A stretch of 44,985 bases of DNA from Dysgonomonas sp. HGC4. Its GTDB lineage: Bacteria > Bacteroidota > Bacteroidia > Bacteroidales > Dysgonomonadaceae. Below the pieces are notes generated by a model. It was not told the origin of the DNA, ran no database searches, and was given only the letters and a program-made list of their open reading frames with translations. A program made the position numbers and the translations under genes. Position 1 is the stretch's first letter, and every line of letters begins with the position of its first letter. Positions 23,100 through 32,700 of the stretch are shown in pieces. The stretch lies in contig NZ_CVRU01000123.1 in NCBI RefSeq assembly GCF_001261715.1, forward strand, positions 1-44,985, read 5' to 3'.

Positions 23100-24392
23100 A
23101 TGATGCATATTTTTTCGATGAAGAGGAAAACCAAGCAGATGAGTATATCGGATATTCCTGATGCTCCTGCCTTGTATTTGCCTTTATTACAACATATAGG
23201 ACAAGCGGCAATGCCTATTGTAGATGTGGGCGAGTATGTTTTTAAATATCAGATCATTGCGGAAGAAACACGTAATCTATCAGCTAATATTCATGCTCCC
23301 GTTTCGGGAACTATCAAGGCAATAGAGTTGCATCCTTTGGCTGACGGAACTTTAGTTGAAACTATTGTTCTTCAAAATGATTTTCAAAATAAAGAGATCG
23401 AAAGACCAACATTAGAGGCTGATAACTTAACTGCAGAGGAAATACTAGCAATAATAAAAGGTGCAGGTATAGTAGGAGAGGGAGGTGCTCAGTTTCCTAC
23501 CTTTGTAAAATACAATCTCTTGGGTAAAAAAATCAATACTTTTATAGTAAACGGAACTGAGTGTGAACCTTATCTTACAGCAGATTATGCTTTAATGAGG
23601 GATAAAACAGAAGAGCTTTTTCGTGGCATTTTATTGATTAATAAAGTACTGCAAGCGCATGAAATAGTTTTGTCAATTGAAAAACAAAATAAGGAATTAC
23701 TGGATGTTTTTCGTCCGTTTCTATCTCAACCCGAATATAAAAATATAAGAGTTGCGATATTACCCAATCAGTACCCTCAAGGTGGAGAATTACAACTTAT
23801 AAAATCTATTACAGGAAAAGAACTACCTCGTGGAGTTTTACCCAAAGATGAAGGTCTGATGGTTAGTAATGTAGGTACAATTCATGCAGTGTATAATGCT
23901 CTTGTAGAGCAAAAGCCTTTAACAGAGCGTATAATTACGATTTCGGGAGAACAATCTAAAAAATCAGGAAACTATCTGGTTAAGATAGGTACGCCGATAA
24001 GTCACATTTTAGAGCATCAGAGTTTAACAAATACTTTGGATGATAAACAATTGGTACTAGGTGGCCCTATGATGGGGAAGAATATCACTAATACTTCTGC
24101 ACCAATAGTGAAAGGTGCATCGGGAGTTCTATTTTTCAAAAAGAAGGAGATCAAGAGAAATAATTGTATTTCGTGTGGATATTGTGTTGATGTATGTCCT
24201 ATGAAATTAATGCCTCTTGTCTTTGCAGAAAAGTATAGAACAGGAAAGTTTGTGGCACTCGAAAAATACAGTTTAAATTCTTGTATAGAATGTGCTGCTT
24301 GCGAATATATTTGTCCGACAGATGTTCCATTGATGGAAAGTATTAAAGAAGGAAAAATTAAACTTAAAGCGTTGTTGACTCATGCAAACTGA
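23100..24392 (+). CDS. rnfC: RnfC-like electron transport subunit
   Basis: A 430-residue peripheral protein of the RnfC family, which oxidises NADH or accepts electrons through FMN and two [4Fe-4S] clusters. Seen: the PLLQHIGQAAMPIVDVGEYV barrel-sandwich motif (28-47), the FMN/NADH glycine loop GIVGEGGAQFPTFVKYNL (123-140), NGTECEPYLTADYALM, YPQGGELQLIKSITG, and two CxxCxxCxxxCP clusters at about residues 355-367 and 394-406. Differences from standard RnfC: the N-terminal F-x-G-G-V/I-H-P motif is replaced by FSMKRKTKQMS, and the glycine loop has Glu and Gln where GLGGAGFPTH is usual. It overlaps rnfD by 11 bases. It has no RnfB partner here. Start could also be the ATG at 23103. Confidence 0.9.
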   Translation: MMHIFSMKRKTKQMSISDIPDAPALYLPLLQHIGQAAMPIVDVGEYVFKYQIIAEETRNLSANIHAPVSGTIKAIELHPLADGTLVETIVLQNDFQNKEIERPTLEADNLTAEEILAIIKGAGIVGEGGAQFPTFVKYNLLGKKINTFIVNGTECEPYLTADYALMRDKTEELFRGILLINKVLQAHEIVLSIEKQNKELLDVFRPFLSQPEYKNIRVAILPNQYPQGGELQLIKSITGKELPRGVLPKDEGLMVSNVGTIHAVYNALVEQKPLTERIITISGEQSKKSGNYLVKIGTPISHILEHQSLTNTLDDKQLVLGGPMMGKNITNTSAPIVKGASGVLFFKKKEIKRNNCISCGYCVDVCPMKLMPLVFAEKYRTGKFVALEKYSLNSCIECAACEYICPTDVPLMESIKEGKIKLKALLTHAN

Positions 24393-25461
24393 TAGTAAAA
24401 CTATATATACCCCCTTTGTAAGAGCTAAAGATAGTGTTTGGGAAGTAATGTCGGATGTTTTACTGGCACTTGTTCCCTGCGCAGCTATTTCGTACTTCGC
24501 TTATGGAGAAGCTCCTCTATTCGTCATGTTCGTTGCTGTAATAAGTGCTATGATTGGCGAATTTATATTTGCAGGAATATTTCTTAAAAAATGGGATACA
24601 CTGCTTGATGGTTCGGCAATAGTAACGGCTATTTTGTTGGCTTTTACCTTAGCTCCCTTTACACCATGGTATGTGGTCGCTTTTGGTTCGGCTATGGCTG
24701 TAATTTTCGGTAAAATATTATGGGGAGGATTAGGACGGAATATGTTTAATCCAGCTTTGGTTGGACGTGAGTTTATGACCGTATTCTTTCCTCTTGTAAT
24801 GACCTCTCGAACTATTTGGTATAATAAAGATTATGTCAATTTTCAGGATCTAAATATCTTCAATTTCTTAGGAAACGGAGGTTTTACTGAATACCTCAAT
24901 TCTATATTCTTTAAAACATCGGGTGCAATAGGCGAATATTCGGTTATACTATTAGTCTTGGGTGGATTATATCTTCTTTTGCGTAGACGTATTTCGTGGC
25001 ATATACCATTCGGATTGTTGGTTACTTTTTTCATCTTACTACAAATATTTGCATTTAAAGACATAAAGTTTTCTTTAGGAGGAATATTATTAGGAACCTT
25101 ATTTATGGCTACTGATATGCCATCAAGTGCATCTACTAAGATGGGTAAGTTATATTATGGTGCTATGATTGGTCTGGTAGCCATGCTATGTTTATTAAAT
25201 GATGTAAAATACGAATATATGTCGTATTCTATCTTACTGGTTAATGGTTTTGTGATTCCTATTAATTGGATATTTAAAACTAATGTATGGGGAGAAAAGG
25301 TGGCTATATTGCCTAGAGTAGGCAATGCTGTTTTACTAACTATCGCAATTGTTGTCGCAACTTTTGCTTTAGTATATCTTCATCATTATGATTTGGTGAG
25401 GTATCTGATTTTTGCTTATATACTATATATAATAAGTAGATTTTGTTTTTCAAAACGATAA
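24382..25461 (+). CDS. rnfD: RnfD-like membrane subunit, flavinylation motif apparently missing
   Basis: A 359-residue integral membrane protein with about nine to ten helices. RnfD hallmarks: LLDGSAIVTAILLAF (74-88), GKILWGGLGRNMFNPALVGR (110-129), FPLVMTSRTIW (136-146), GAIGEYS (181-187) before an LGG-LYLLLRRRISW segment, and FMATDMPSSASTKMG (241-255). In ordinary RnfD a [ST]GAT motif lies between the FNPA/FP-MT region and the G-x-IGE-S region; its Thr carries FMN added by ApbE. Here that interval (147-180) has no such motif; the nearest is SGAI at 180-183. The protein may lack covalent flavin. It ends the operon and a bidirectional terminator follows. Confidence 0.88.
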   Translation: MQTDSKTIYTPFVRAKDSVWEVMSDVLLALVPCAAISYFAYGEAPLFVMFVAVISAMIGEFIFAGIFLKKWDTLLDGSAIVTAILLAFTLAPFTPWYVVAFGSAMAVIFGKILWGGLGRNMFNPALVGREFMTVFFPLVMTSRTIWYNKDYVNFQDLNIFNFLGNGGFTEYLNSIFFKTSGAIGEYSVILLVLGGLYLLLRRRISWHIPFGLLVTFFILLQIFAFKDIKFSLGGILLGTLFMATDMPSSASTKMGKLYYGAMIGLVAMLCLLNDVKYEYMSYSILLVNGFVIPINWIFKTNVWGEKVAILPRVGNAVLLTIAIVVATFALVYLHHYDLVRYLIFAYILYIISRFCFSKR

Positions 25462-25480
25462 AATGAAATTGAAGAAAGAA

Positions 25481-25524
25481 ATAATAAAAGCCCGATAGTT
25501 TTTTTACTATGGGGCTTTTATTAT
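25481..25524. terminator. Bidirectional terminator between rnfD and catalase genes
   Basis: Arms 25481-25499 and 25506-25524 pair with a single G-G mismatch around a T-rich loop; the outer parts are A- and T-rich, so it can serve both convergent genes. Confidence 0.8.
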
Positions 25525-25540
25525 ATACTACAAATTGTAA

Positions 25541-27052
25541 TTACTGTGCAGTAGCTCTTACTCTATCTTCTTGACTCATTTCAGCTAACTGTTTTACTCT
25601 GTCAACACTTAACCCTAAGCCTTGTGCAATACGTGTTCCGTATTCGGGGTGAGCTTTGTAGAACAATGCCGTTTGGCGTAATTGAATGCGTTGTTGTGCA
25701 TTTTTTATATGTCCTACAATATTATTAATTAGGTTGGTTTTGTCATACTCACTTAGTACACGACCATATAATTCTCCAGTCTGTACAAAATCGATATCAC
25801 CTAAAGGATATTCATGTCGTGCAGCTAGTCCTTGTACATCCAATGCAGGAGGTGTAAACTTTGCATCGGGTGCAGGACCTTCGAACGAATTAGGATAGTA
25901 ATTGGGTGAAGGTGCATCGTTACGAGTATTCATATAACTATCTCGTTGATAATTATGCATCGGACATTTTGGTGCATTTACAGGCAATTGGTCGAAGTTT
26001 GCGCCTAATCTATGTCTATGTGTATCGGGATAACTAAAAAGACGTACTTGCAGCATCTTATCGGGTGAAGCAGCTATACCGGGAACGAAATTTCCGGGAG
26101 AGAAAGCGGCTTGTTCAATTTCATTGAAATGATTATCTGGATTTCGGTTTAATACAAACCGACCTACGGGAATCAATGGATATTCGCCTTGATACCATAC
26201 TTTGGTAATATCAAAGGGGTCAAATTTATAATTGTCAGCTTCTTCGGGTGTCATTATCTGAACATAGGCATTCCATGCAGGATAATCGCCTTTCTCTATA
26301 CTTTCATAAAGATCGCGGGTTGCATAGTTGGGATCTGTTCCTGCTAATTCGGTTGCTTGCTCATTAGTAAGATTTTTCACACCTTGTGCTGTTTTGAAAT
26401 GCCATTTTATCCAAACATGTTCGCCTTTGGCATTATACCACATAAAAGTATGACTTGAGAAACCATGCATGTGACGAAAACCATCGGGAGTACCTCTATC
26501 CGAGAAAAGAATAGTTACCTGATGAATACTTTCTGGCGTGAGAGACAGAAAATCCCAGAATGCATCAGGGTCGGGTAGGTTTGATATTGGATTTCTTTTT
26601 TGAGTATGAATAAAATCCGGAAATTTAATACCATCTCTAATGAAAAATACGGGAGTATTATTACCTACCATATCGTAGTTTCCTTGATCAGTATAAAATT
26701 TCAGAGCAAATCCACGAGGATCTCGTGCTGTATCAGCAGATCCTTTTTCACCACCTACTGTTGAAAATCTGATTAATATATCTGTCTTTTTTCCGATCTG
26801 AGAAAGAAAATCGGCACAAGTATATTTTGTAACATCATTTGTAACTTCAAAATAACCAAAAGCTCCAGAGCCTTTAGCATGTACAACTCTTTCGGGGATA
26901 CGTTCTCTATCGAAATGTGCTAGTTTTTCGATCAAGTGGGTGTCCGAAAGTAAAGTCATTGTAGGATTTTGAGTTGTAATCGAAGCCTGATCATTGTCAA
27001 CAGGAGCACCTTGATTAGTAGTTAAGGTTTTCTTTTTTTCTTCTTCTTTCAT
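25541..27052 (-). CDS. katA: Monofunctional heme catalase
   Basis: The frame is open from 27142, but the ATG at 27052 gives a 503-residue protein of normal catalase length without a 30-residue non-homologous extension, so I use it. Catalase converts hydrogen peroxide to water and oxygen. Seen: the distal His region [40 protein letters not shown] with the distal Asn nearby ([11 protein letters not shown]), and the proximal heme Tyr in [14 protein letters not shown]. There is no signal peptide and it is the small-subunit type, lacking the C-terminal flavodoxin domain. The symbol follows usual practice; Bacteroides names it katB. It is transcribed divergently from the GH20 lipoprotein gene. Confidence 0.95.
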   Translation of the reverse strand: MKEEEKKKTLTTNQGAPVDNDQASITTQNPTMTLLSDTHLIEKLAHFDRERIPERVVHAKGSGAFGYFEVTNDVTKYTCADFLSQIGKKTDILIRFSTVGGEKGSADTARDPRGFALKFYTDQGNYDMVGNNTPVFFIRDGIKFPDFIHTQKRNPISNLPDPDAFWDFLSLTPESIHQVTILFSDRGTPDGFRHMHGFSSHTFMWYNAKGEHVWIKWHFKTAQGVKNLTNEQATELAGTDPNYATRDLYESIEKGDYPAWNAYVQIMTPEEADNYKFDPFDITKVWYQGEYPLIPVGRFVLNRNPDNHFNEIEQAAFSPGNFVPGIAASPDKMLQVRLFSYPDTHRHRLGANFDQLPVNAPKCPMHNYQRDSYMNTRNDAPSPNYYPNSFEGPAPDAKFTPPALDVQGLAARHEYPLGDIDFVQTGELYGRVLSEYDKTNLINNIVGHIKNAQQRIQLRQTALFYKAHPEYGTRIAQGLGLSVDRVKQLAEMSQEDRVRATAQ

Positions 27053-27240
27053 AGTTGTAATTAGTTTAGTATTATATGAGATTGATATATTTTTCCAGTA
27101 TGTGGTTTTATCAGAACTCGTTTGTGTATCTTTTGATAACACAGAAGGTGGCGAAAAGTTTATAAAATTTAGAATTTTTTCACTATGTAATTTATTTGTA
27201 TATTTATTGTCTTTAATTCTCAGTTATAACCAAATTAACC

Positions 27241-29610
27241 ATGACACATTTCCATACACTAAAAAAAAATGTAACCTTAAGACTATCCATAATCACAATT
27301 TTTTCTCTATTGTTTTTATTATCTGCATGTAAAGATGATAACACGATCAAAGAAGCAAATTATAGCATAGTTCCTTTACCTCGAAAAATAGTTCTTCACG
27401 CTGAAAGTGAACCTTTTATTTTAAATAAATCGACTAAAGTATATTATGTAGAACATGATAATGAATCACATCAATTGGCTTCTTTTCTATCTGCATATAT
27501 AAAAGAATCAGTAGGTATCGAGCTCCAACTGACTAGTAAAGATGAATCTAAGAATATTATAAAATTTAAAGTTGATAGTACACTAAATCTAAACCCTGAT
27601 TATTATAAACTGTCTGTAACAGCAAATAATATAATAATACATGGTGCTAGTGCATCAGGTGTATTTTATGGTATTCAGACCTTGCGGAAATCGCTACCCA
27701 TAGATAAAACTAACAAGGTGTCTTTGTCTGCTGTTGAAATTGAAGATTATCCTCAGTTTTCGCATCGAGGAGCATTATTAGATGTTTCACGTCATTTTTA
27801 TTCTGCTGATTTTATTAAGAAGTATATAGATGTGTTGGCATTGTTCAATATGAATGTCTTTCATTGGCATCTGACGGATGATCAAGGGTGGAGAATCGAA
27901 ATAAAGAAATATCCTAATCTTACTAAAATAGGTTCGCAAAGATCAGAAACGGCTATCGATCGACATTCTGAAGAATATGATAATACACCTTATGGTGGTT
28001 TTTATACTCAAGACGAAATAAAAGAGGTTATAGAATATGCACGTCAACGCTATATAACAGTTATCCCCGAAATAGATATTCCCGGACATACATTAGCTGT
28101 TCTTACATCTTATCCCGAATTAGGATGTACCGGAGGACCTTACCAAGTAGGGCGAGGTTGGGGGATATTTGAGGATGTTCTTTGTGCAGGAAATGATAGC
28201 GTATTTACATTTCTTGATGATGTATTTACTGAAGTAGCAGACTTATTTCCTGCTAAATATATTCATATTGGAGGTGATGAGTGTCTTAAAAATAGGTGGA
28301 TGGCTTGTCTTAAATGTCAAGCAAGGATAAAAGATTTAGGAATTAGAGAGACAAAAGAGCATTCAACAGGAGAACAGCTGCAAAGTTATTTTATCCATCG
28401 GGTGGAGGAAATAATAAATAAGAAAGGTAAATCTATAATCGGTTGGGATGAAATATTAGAAGGAGGTATTGCGCCTAATGCTACAATTATGTCGTGGAGA
28501 GGAACCGAAGGTGGAACTTACGCAGCTAATAAAGGGCATGATGTTATAATGACTCCCGAATCGCATGTTTATCTGGATTATTATCAATCGTCAAATGTTG
28601 ATAGTGAACCTTATACTTTTGGTTGGTTAACCAATTTGGAAAAGGTATATAGTTTTGATCCCATTCCAGCTGAATTACCAAAAGACAAACGAAAGCATAT
28701 TTTAGGAGGGCAAGTAAATGTTTGGGTAGAATATATACCTACCAGCAAAAGTGTAGAATATATGTTATTACCTCGTATGGCTGCATTGGCTGAAACGTTA
28801 TGGTCATATCCTCAAGAAAAGAATTATAATGACTTTGTTGAAAGAATGTATCGTCAATCTCTATTGTTGGATAAACTAGGTTATGCAAACAATAAGCAGG
28901 CTTATGGGGTACAAGCTAAATATGATTATGATACGGTAAAGAGTGAGATAAAGATAATATTGTCAACATTTGATAATGCTCCCATTTACTATACTTTGGA
29001 TGGAACTGAACCGACAGAAAAGAGCCTTAAATATTCACAACCTATTGTTATTGCTAAGTCGACAGGCTTAAAAGCTGTTGTGGTCAGAGAGGGTAAGCAA
29101 AGTGAAATGTATTCAAAGGAATTTTCTTTTAACAAAGCTACAGTGAAGCCTATTGAATTAAAAAATCAGCCGGATAATAAATATACTTTCAATTCTCCGA
29201 TAACATTGGTAGATGGAGAAAAAGGATATAAGAATACTTATCGTACAGGCTCGTGGCTTGGTTTTTTAGGAACGGATATGATAGCGACGATAAAATTAGG
29301 TGAGCAAGTTTCAATTTCCTCGGTGAAATTAAATCAATTCATAAATAGTCGTGGTGGGCTTTTATTTGCCAGATCAATAACTATTGAAGTTTCAGATGAT
29401 GGAAAAACTTTTAGCCAAGTGCATCATAAAACGTTGCCTATTCTTAATGAGCATATTAAACCTCAGGTGTTTGATGTAGAAGCAAGTTTTGATACTATAA
29501 AAACTAACTATATCAGAGTAACTCTAGAGGCTATTAATAAATTACCGTCATGGCATGAAAAAGCAGGGGCTAAGGCTTATATAATGGTTGATGAGATAGT
29601 TGTAGAATAA
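27241..29610 (+). CDS. GH20 beta-N-acetylhexosaminidase lipoprotein, multidomain
   Basis: A 789-residue cell-surface or periplasmic enzyme. A lipoprotein signal peptide ends in LLSAC (about residue 30). Then come a GH20b domain (about 40-160), the GH20 barrel (about 165-520: FSHRGALLDVSRHFY, FHWHLTDDQGWRIEI, with the catalytic pair D346-E347 in HIGGDE), a chitobiase/hexosaminidase C-terminal domain (about 560-640, APIYYTLDGTEPTEKS), and an F5/8-type discoidin-like carbohydrate-binding domain at the end (about 655-789). It removes beta-linked N-acetylhexosamines, as from mucin-type or N-linked glycans or chitin. No sus genes are adjacent. It complements the simpler GH20 at 11776. Confidence 0.95.
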   Translation: MTHFHTLKKNVTLRLSIITIFSLLFLLSACKDDNTIKEANYSIVPLPRKIVLHAESEPFILNKSTKVYYVEHDNESHQLASFLSAYIKESVGIELQLTSKDESKNIIKFKVDSTLNLNPDYYKLSVTANNIIIHGASASGVFYGIQTLRKSLPIDKTNKVSLSAVEIEDYPQFSHRGALLDVSRHFYSADFIKKYIDVLALFNMNVFHWHLTDDQGWRIEIKKYPNLTKIGSQRSETAIDRHSEEYDNTPYGGFYTQDEIKEVIEYARQRYITVIPEIDIPGHTLAVLTSYPELGCTGGPYQVGRGWGIFEDVLCAGNDSVFTFLDDVFTEVADLFPAKYIHIGGDECLKNRWMACLKCQARIKDLGIRETKEHSTGEQLQSYFIHRVEEIINKKGKSIIGWDEILEGGIAPNATIMSWRGTEGGTYAANKGHDVIMTPESHVYLDYYQSSNVDSEPYTFGWLTNLEKVYSFDPIPAELPKDKRKHILGGQVNVWVEYIPTSKSVEYMLLPRMAALAETLWSYPQEKNYNDFVERMYRQSLLLDKLGYANNKQAYGVQAKYDYDTVKSEIKIILSTFDNAPIYYTLDGTEPTEKSLKYSQPIVIAKSTGLKAVVVREGKQSEMYSKEFSFNKATVKPIELKNQPDNKYTFNSPITLVDGEKGYKNTYRTGSWLGFLGTDMIATIKLGEQVSISSVKLNQFINSRGGLLFARSITIEVSDDGKTFSQVHHKTLPILNEHIKPQVFDVEASFDTIKTNYIRVTLEAINKLPSWHEKAGAKAYIMVDEIVVE

Positions 29611-29611
29611 G

Positions 29612-29642
29612 AAAAAGGAGAGTTTGATGGCTCTCCTTTTTT
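29612..29642 (+). terminator. Intrinsic terminator of the GH20 lipoprotein gene
   Basis: AAAAAGGAGAG (29612-29622) pairs with CTCTCCTTTTT (29631-29641) around an eight-base loop, with the T run forming the end of the stem. Confidence 0.8.
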
Positions 29643-29687
29643 ATTTAAGTATTTAAATGTATTTAATACTATACTTGTCAAAGCGGT

Positions 29688-29710
29688 AATTAAAGTCTAA
29701 GACTTTAATT
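29688..29710 (-). terminator. Hairpin at the end of the activase gene
   Basis: AATTAAAGTC (29688-29697) and GACTTTAATT (29701-29710) are perfect ten-base arms with a TAA loop, touching the stop codon of the activase gene. There is no strong T run on the minus strand, so termination may be weak or the hairpin may protect the 3' end. Confidence 0.5.
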
Positions 29711-32700
29711 TATGAGATCATAAAATGTAGACGATTCTGTAGATTTACTTCAGCAATACCTCCATCGATATCAAGATATAGGATGTTCATATCAGGATAT
29801 AGAGTTTTCAATCGCTTCTCAATTCCTTTAGCTACAATGTGATTAGCTATACATCCGAACGGTTGAATGCAGACGACTTTATTAACTCCCTTACGTGCGT
29901 AGTGAGCTATTTCCCCTGCAATAAGCCATCCTTCACCATATTGATTAGATAGGCTTAATACTTCGGAGGCCGCTTCAGCTTTAGCAAAAATAGACTCGGA
30001 TACTTCGTAGTATTTGAAATTGGTCATTATCTTTTCGAACTTCTTAATCTTGCTATTGATCCAAGTCCAGATAAGAGGTTGCATCGCTTTTTCGAAAATT
30101 GTTTCTTCTTTCAGACCGTTTCTTACATCTTCCTTATTGTTTACAAAGAACTGTATCAAGAAATCTAAGAGTGGAGGGCACGAAACCTCTACTTCTTTAG
30201 ATCTCAGCCATTCAGTTATATTTGCCTGAGCATAATTATTGTATTTAAGGAAAATTTCACCTATAAGACCCACTTTAGTATATTGTTTCTCGAAAATAGG
30301 AACATTATTGAAATCGGCAACAGCCTCTTTTAATAATCGGCGTAGTGTTTTGGGCGAATTTGCTCTTACTCCGTCTATACCTCTTTCTATATAGAAATCA
30401 AATACCTGTTGCGATGCACCTTTTGTCTTTTCACGTACTGTTATAGCACTATGCATTTGTTGTAGAGCATCCGAATAAAGAACAAGATCAACAGCTATTT
30501 TAGCTAGTTTTTTCCAGTCGATATTGAATTCACTTTCCTCATTTTGATATGAGTCTCCAGACGAAAGGGCTATAACCGGAATGTCTCTGAATCCAGCATT
30601 TTGTAATCCGCTCTTTATTTGAGCCAGATAATTGGTTGCACGACATTGTCCACCTGTTTGAGTAATTGCCAGAACAACATCTTGTACATCGTAATCACCC
30701 GATTGTAAAGTATTTATAATATCTCCCAATATAAGAGTTGAAGGGTAACAAACTTCGTTATTACCATACATCAAACCTAAATCGGCCGATACTTTATTTG
30801 ATTTAGGGAGGTTCTGTATTTTATATCCAACCAACTCACCTAAAGCAGGAGCAAAAGGAGATAGAAAATCAGTAAACCAAGGGATAAGTATTGTTTTCTT
30901 TCGGTCCTCTTTAGTATAAGGTGTTCGATAACCTTCGTATGCAGGTTGAGGAGTTCTTTGTTCTAAAGTATTGATTGTTTTTAAAGACTCAACTAATGAA
31001 CGTAAACGTAATCGGATAGATCCCGGACTGGCTATCTCGTCAATACGCAGAACAGTAAGGTTCTTACCTGCTGCTTTTAATATATCTTGTGTCTCATCCA
31101 TGAAAAAGGAGTCAGGGCCACATCCGAAAGAATTCAACTGAATCAATTGTATATTCTGAGGTAATTTTGCAACCTCCATAGCTGCTTGCACTACACGATT
31201 TGGATATGACCATTGAGATACAATGTTCAAACGTCCGAATCCCGAGCTTTCTTCTTTACGGAAAACATCATCAGTAAATACTGTAACACCAAGATCTGAC
31301 AATATTTGTCCGACTTTTTGATGGATAAGTGGATCAGCATGATAAGGTCTGCCTGCAACAACAAAAGCAGTCTCGTTATTTTCAATAGCCTCGTTGAGCA
31401 AATCTTTTTGGCTTTCTCTTAGCTGTATTTTTATATCCGTTTTTACCTTCATCGCTTTCTCAAACGCTTTGCTGAAAACAGATTTTGAAACACCTAATGA
31501 TAATAAATAGTCATAACAACCTTTTTCTAAAGCCTTATCGCTACTGAAAGTTATAACAGGTTTATCGAATGCAATACCGTATTTCTCATCGGGTTCTACT
31601 GAACTTCTGATAACTTCGGGATAGCCACTGACAACAGGACAGTTAAAAGAGTTGGACGAACTGCCAAATTCTTTTTCTTCCTTTGGTATAATAGGGTAGA
31701 AGATGCGATCGACTTTCTGTTCAATAAGAGACAATACATGCCCATGTACCAGTTTGGCAGGAAAGCATATATTATCGGACATTACACCACCCACACCTTT
31801 TTGATAGAGGGGAAATGTAGATTCAGGTGATAATCTTACATTGAATCCGCATTCTGATAGAAGTGTATGCCAGAAAGGATAATTATCGAACATATTCAAA
31901 ACACGAGGTATCCCGATTGTTTTTCCTTGTTGGATATTGTCGGCATTTACCCCTCGGCTGAATAATATCTCATTCTTTTCATCAAAACCGTTATAGCCTC
32001 CTTTTTGTATAGAGCTTTTGCTGTAAAATATCTTTTCGCACTTATTACCTGCATAGCATAGATTGCCGTTCTCGAACTTGAATCGTAATACTGAGCAGTT
32101 ATTGTTACAGCCTTTACATTGAAGTTCCCTAGTGTCAATGGCCTCTATATTCGGTAAAGATATTGCTTTGGTGTTAGGAATTGAGGTCTGTTTTTTCTTC
32201 CATAACCTTTGAGAATAAAGGGCAGCACCTAGGGCTCCCATTAATTCGGGGTGATCTGTGGAGCTGATAGATTTGCCCGAAAGCAATTCCAATGTGCGAT
32301 ACACTGCATCATTACGAAATGTACCTCCTTGAACAACAATATGATCGCCCAATTGCTTTAGATTCGATATTTTAAGAACCTTATATAAGCAGTTTTTTAC
32401 AACAGAATAAGCAAGACCGGCTGCAATATCATCCATTCCTGCATTTTCACGAAGCGACTGTTTTACTTTCGAATTCATAAAAACAGTACAACGAGAACCT
32501 AAATCAGATGGATATTGTGCTATACATGCAGCGTGTGAGAATTCGCCTAAAGTCATGTTCATTGTTGATGCAAAGTTCTGCAAAAACGAGCCGCATCCGG
32601 CAGAACAGGCTTCATTGAGTTCAATATTGGAGATTACTCCATTTTCGGTGAATATCGATTTAATATCCTGACCTCCAATATCGAGAATGAAAGAAACTTT

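Noticed and set aside
27053-27142. N-terminal extension of 30 residues for the catalase
   Set aside because: The residues do not resemble a signal peptide or any catalase N-terminus; the ATG at 27052 gives the expected length.
11776-29610. Polysaccharide utilisation locus, because of two GH20 enzymes and a TonB receptor
   Set aside because: There is no SusC/SusD pair or dedicated glycan sensor; the TonB receptor is of the siderophore type, and the two GH20 genes are 14 kb apart with unrelated genes between.
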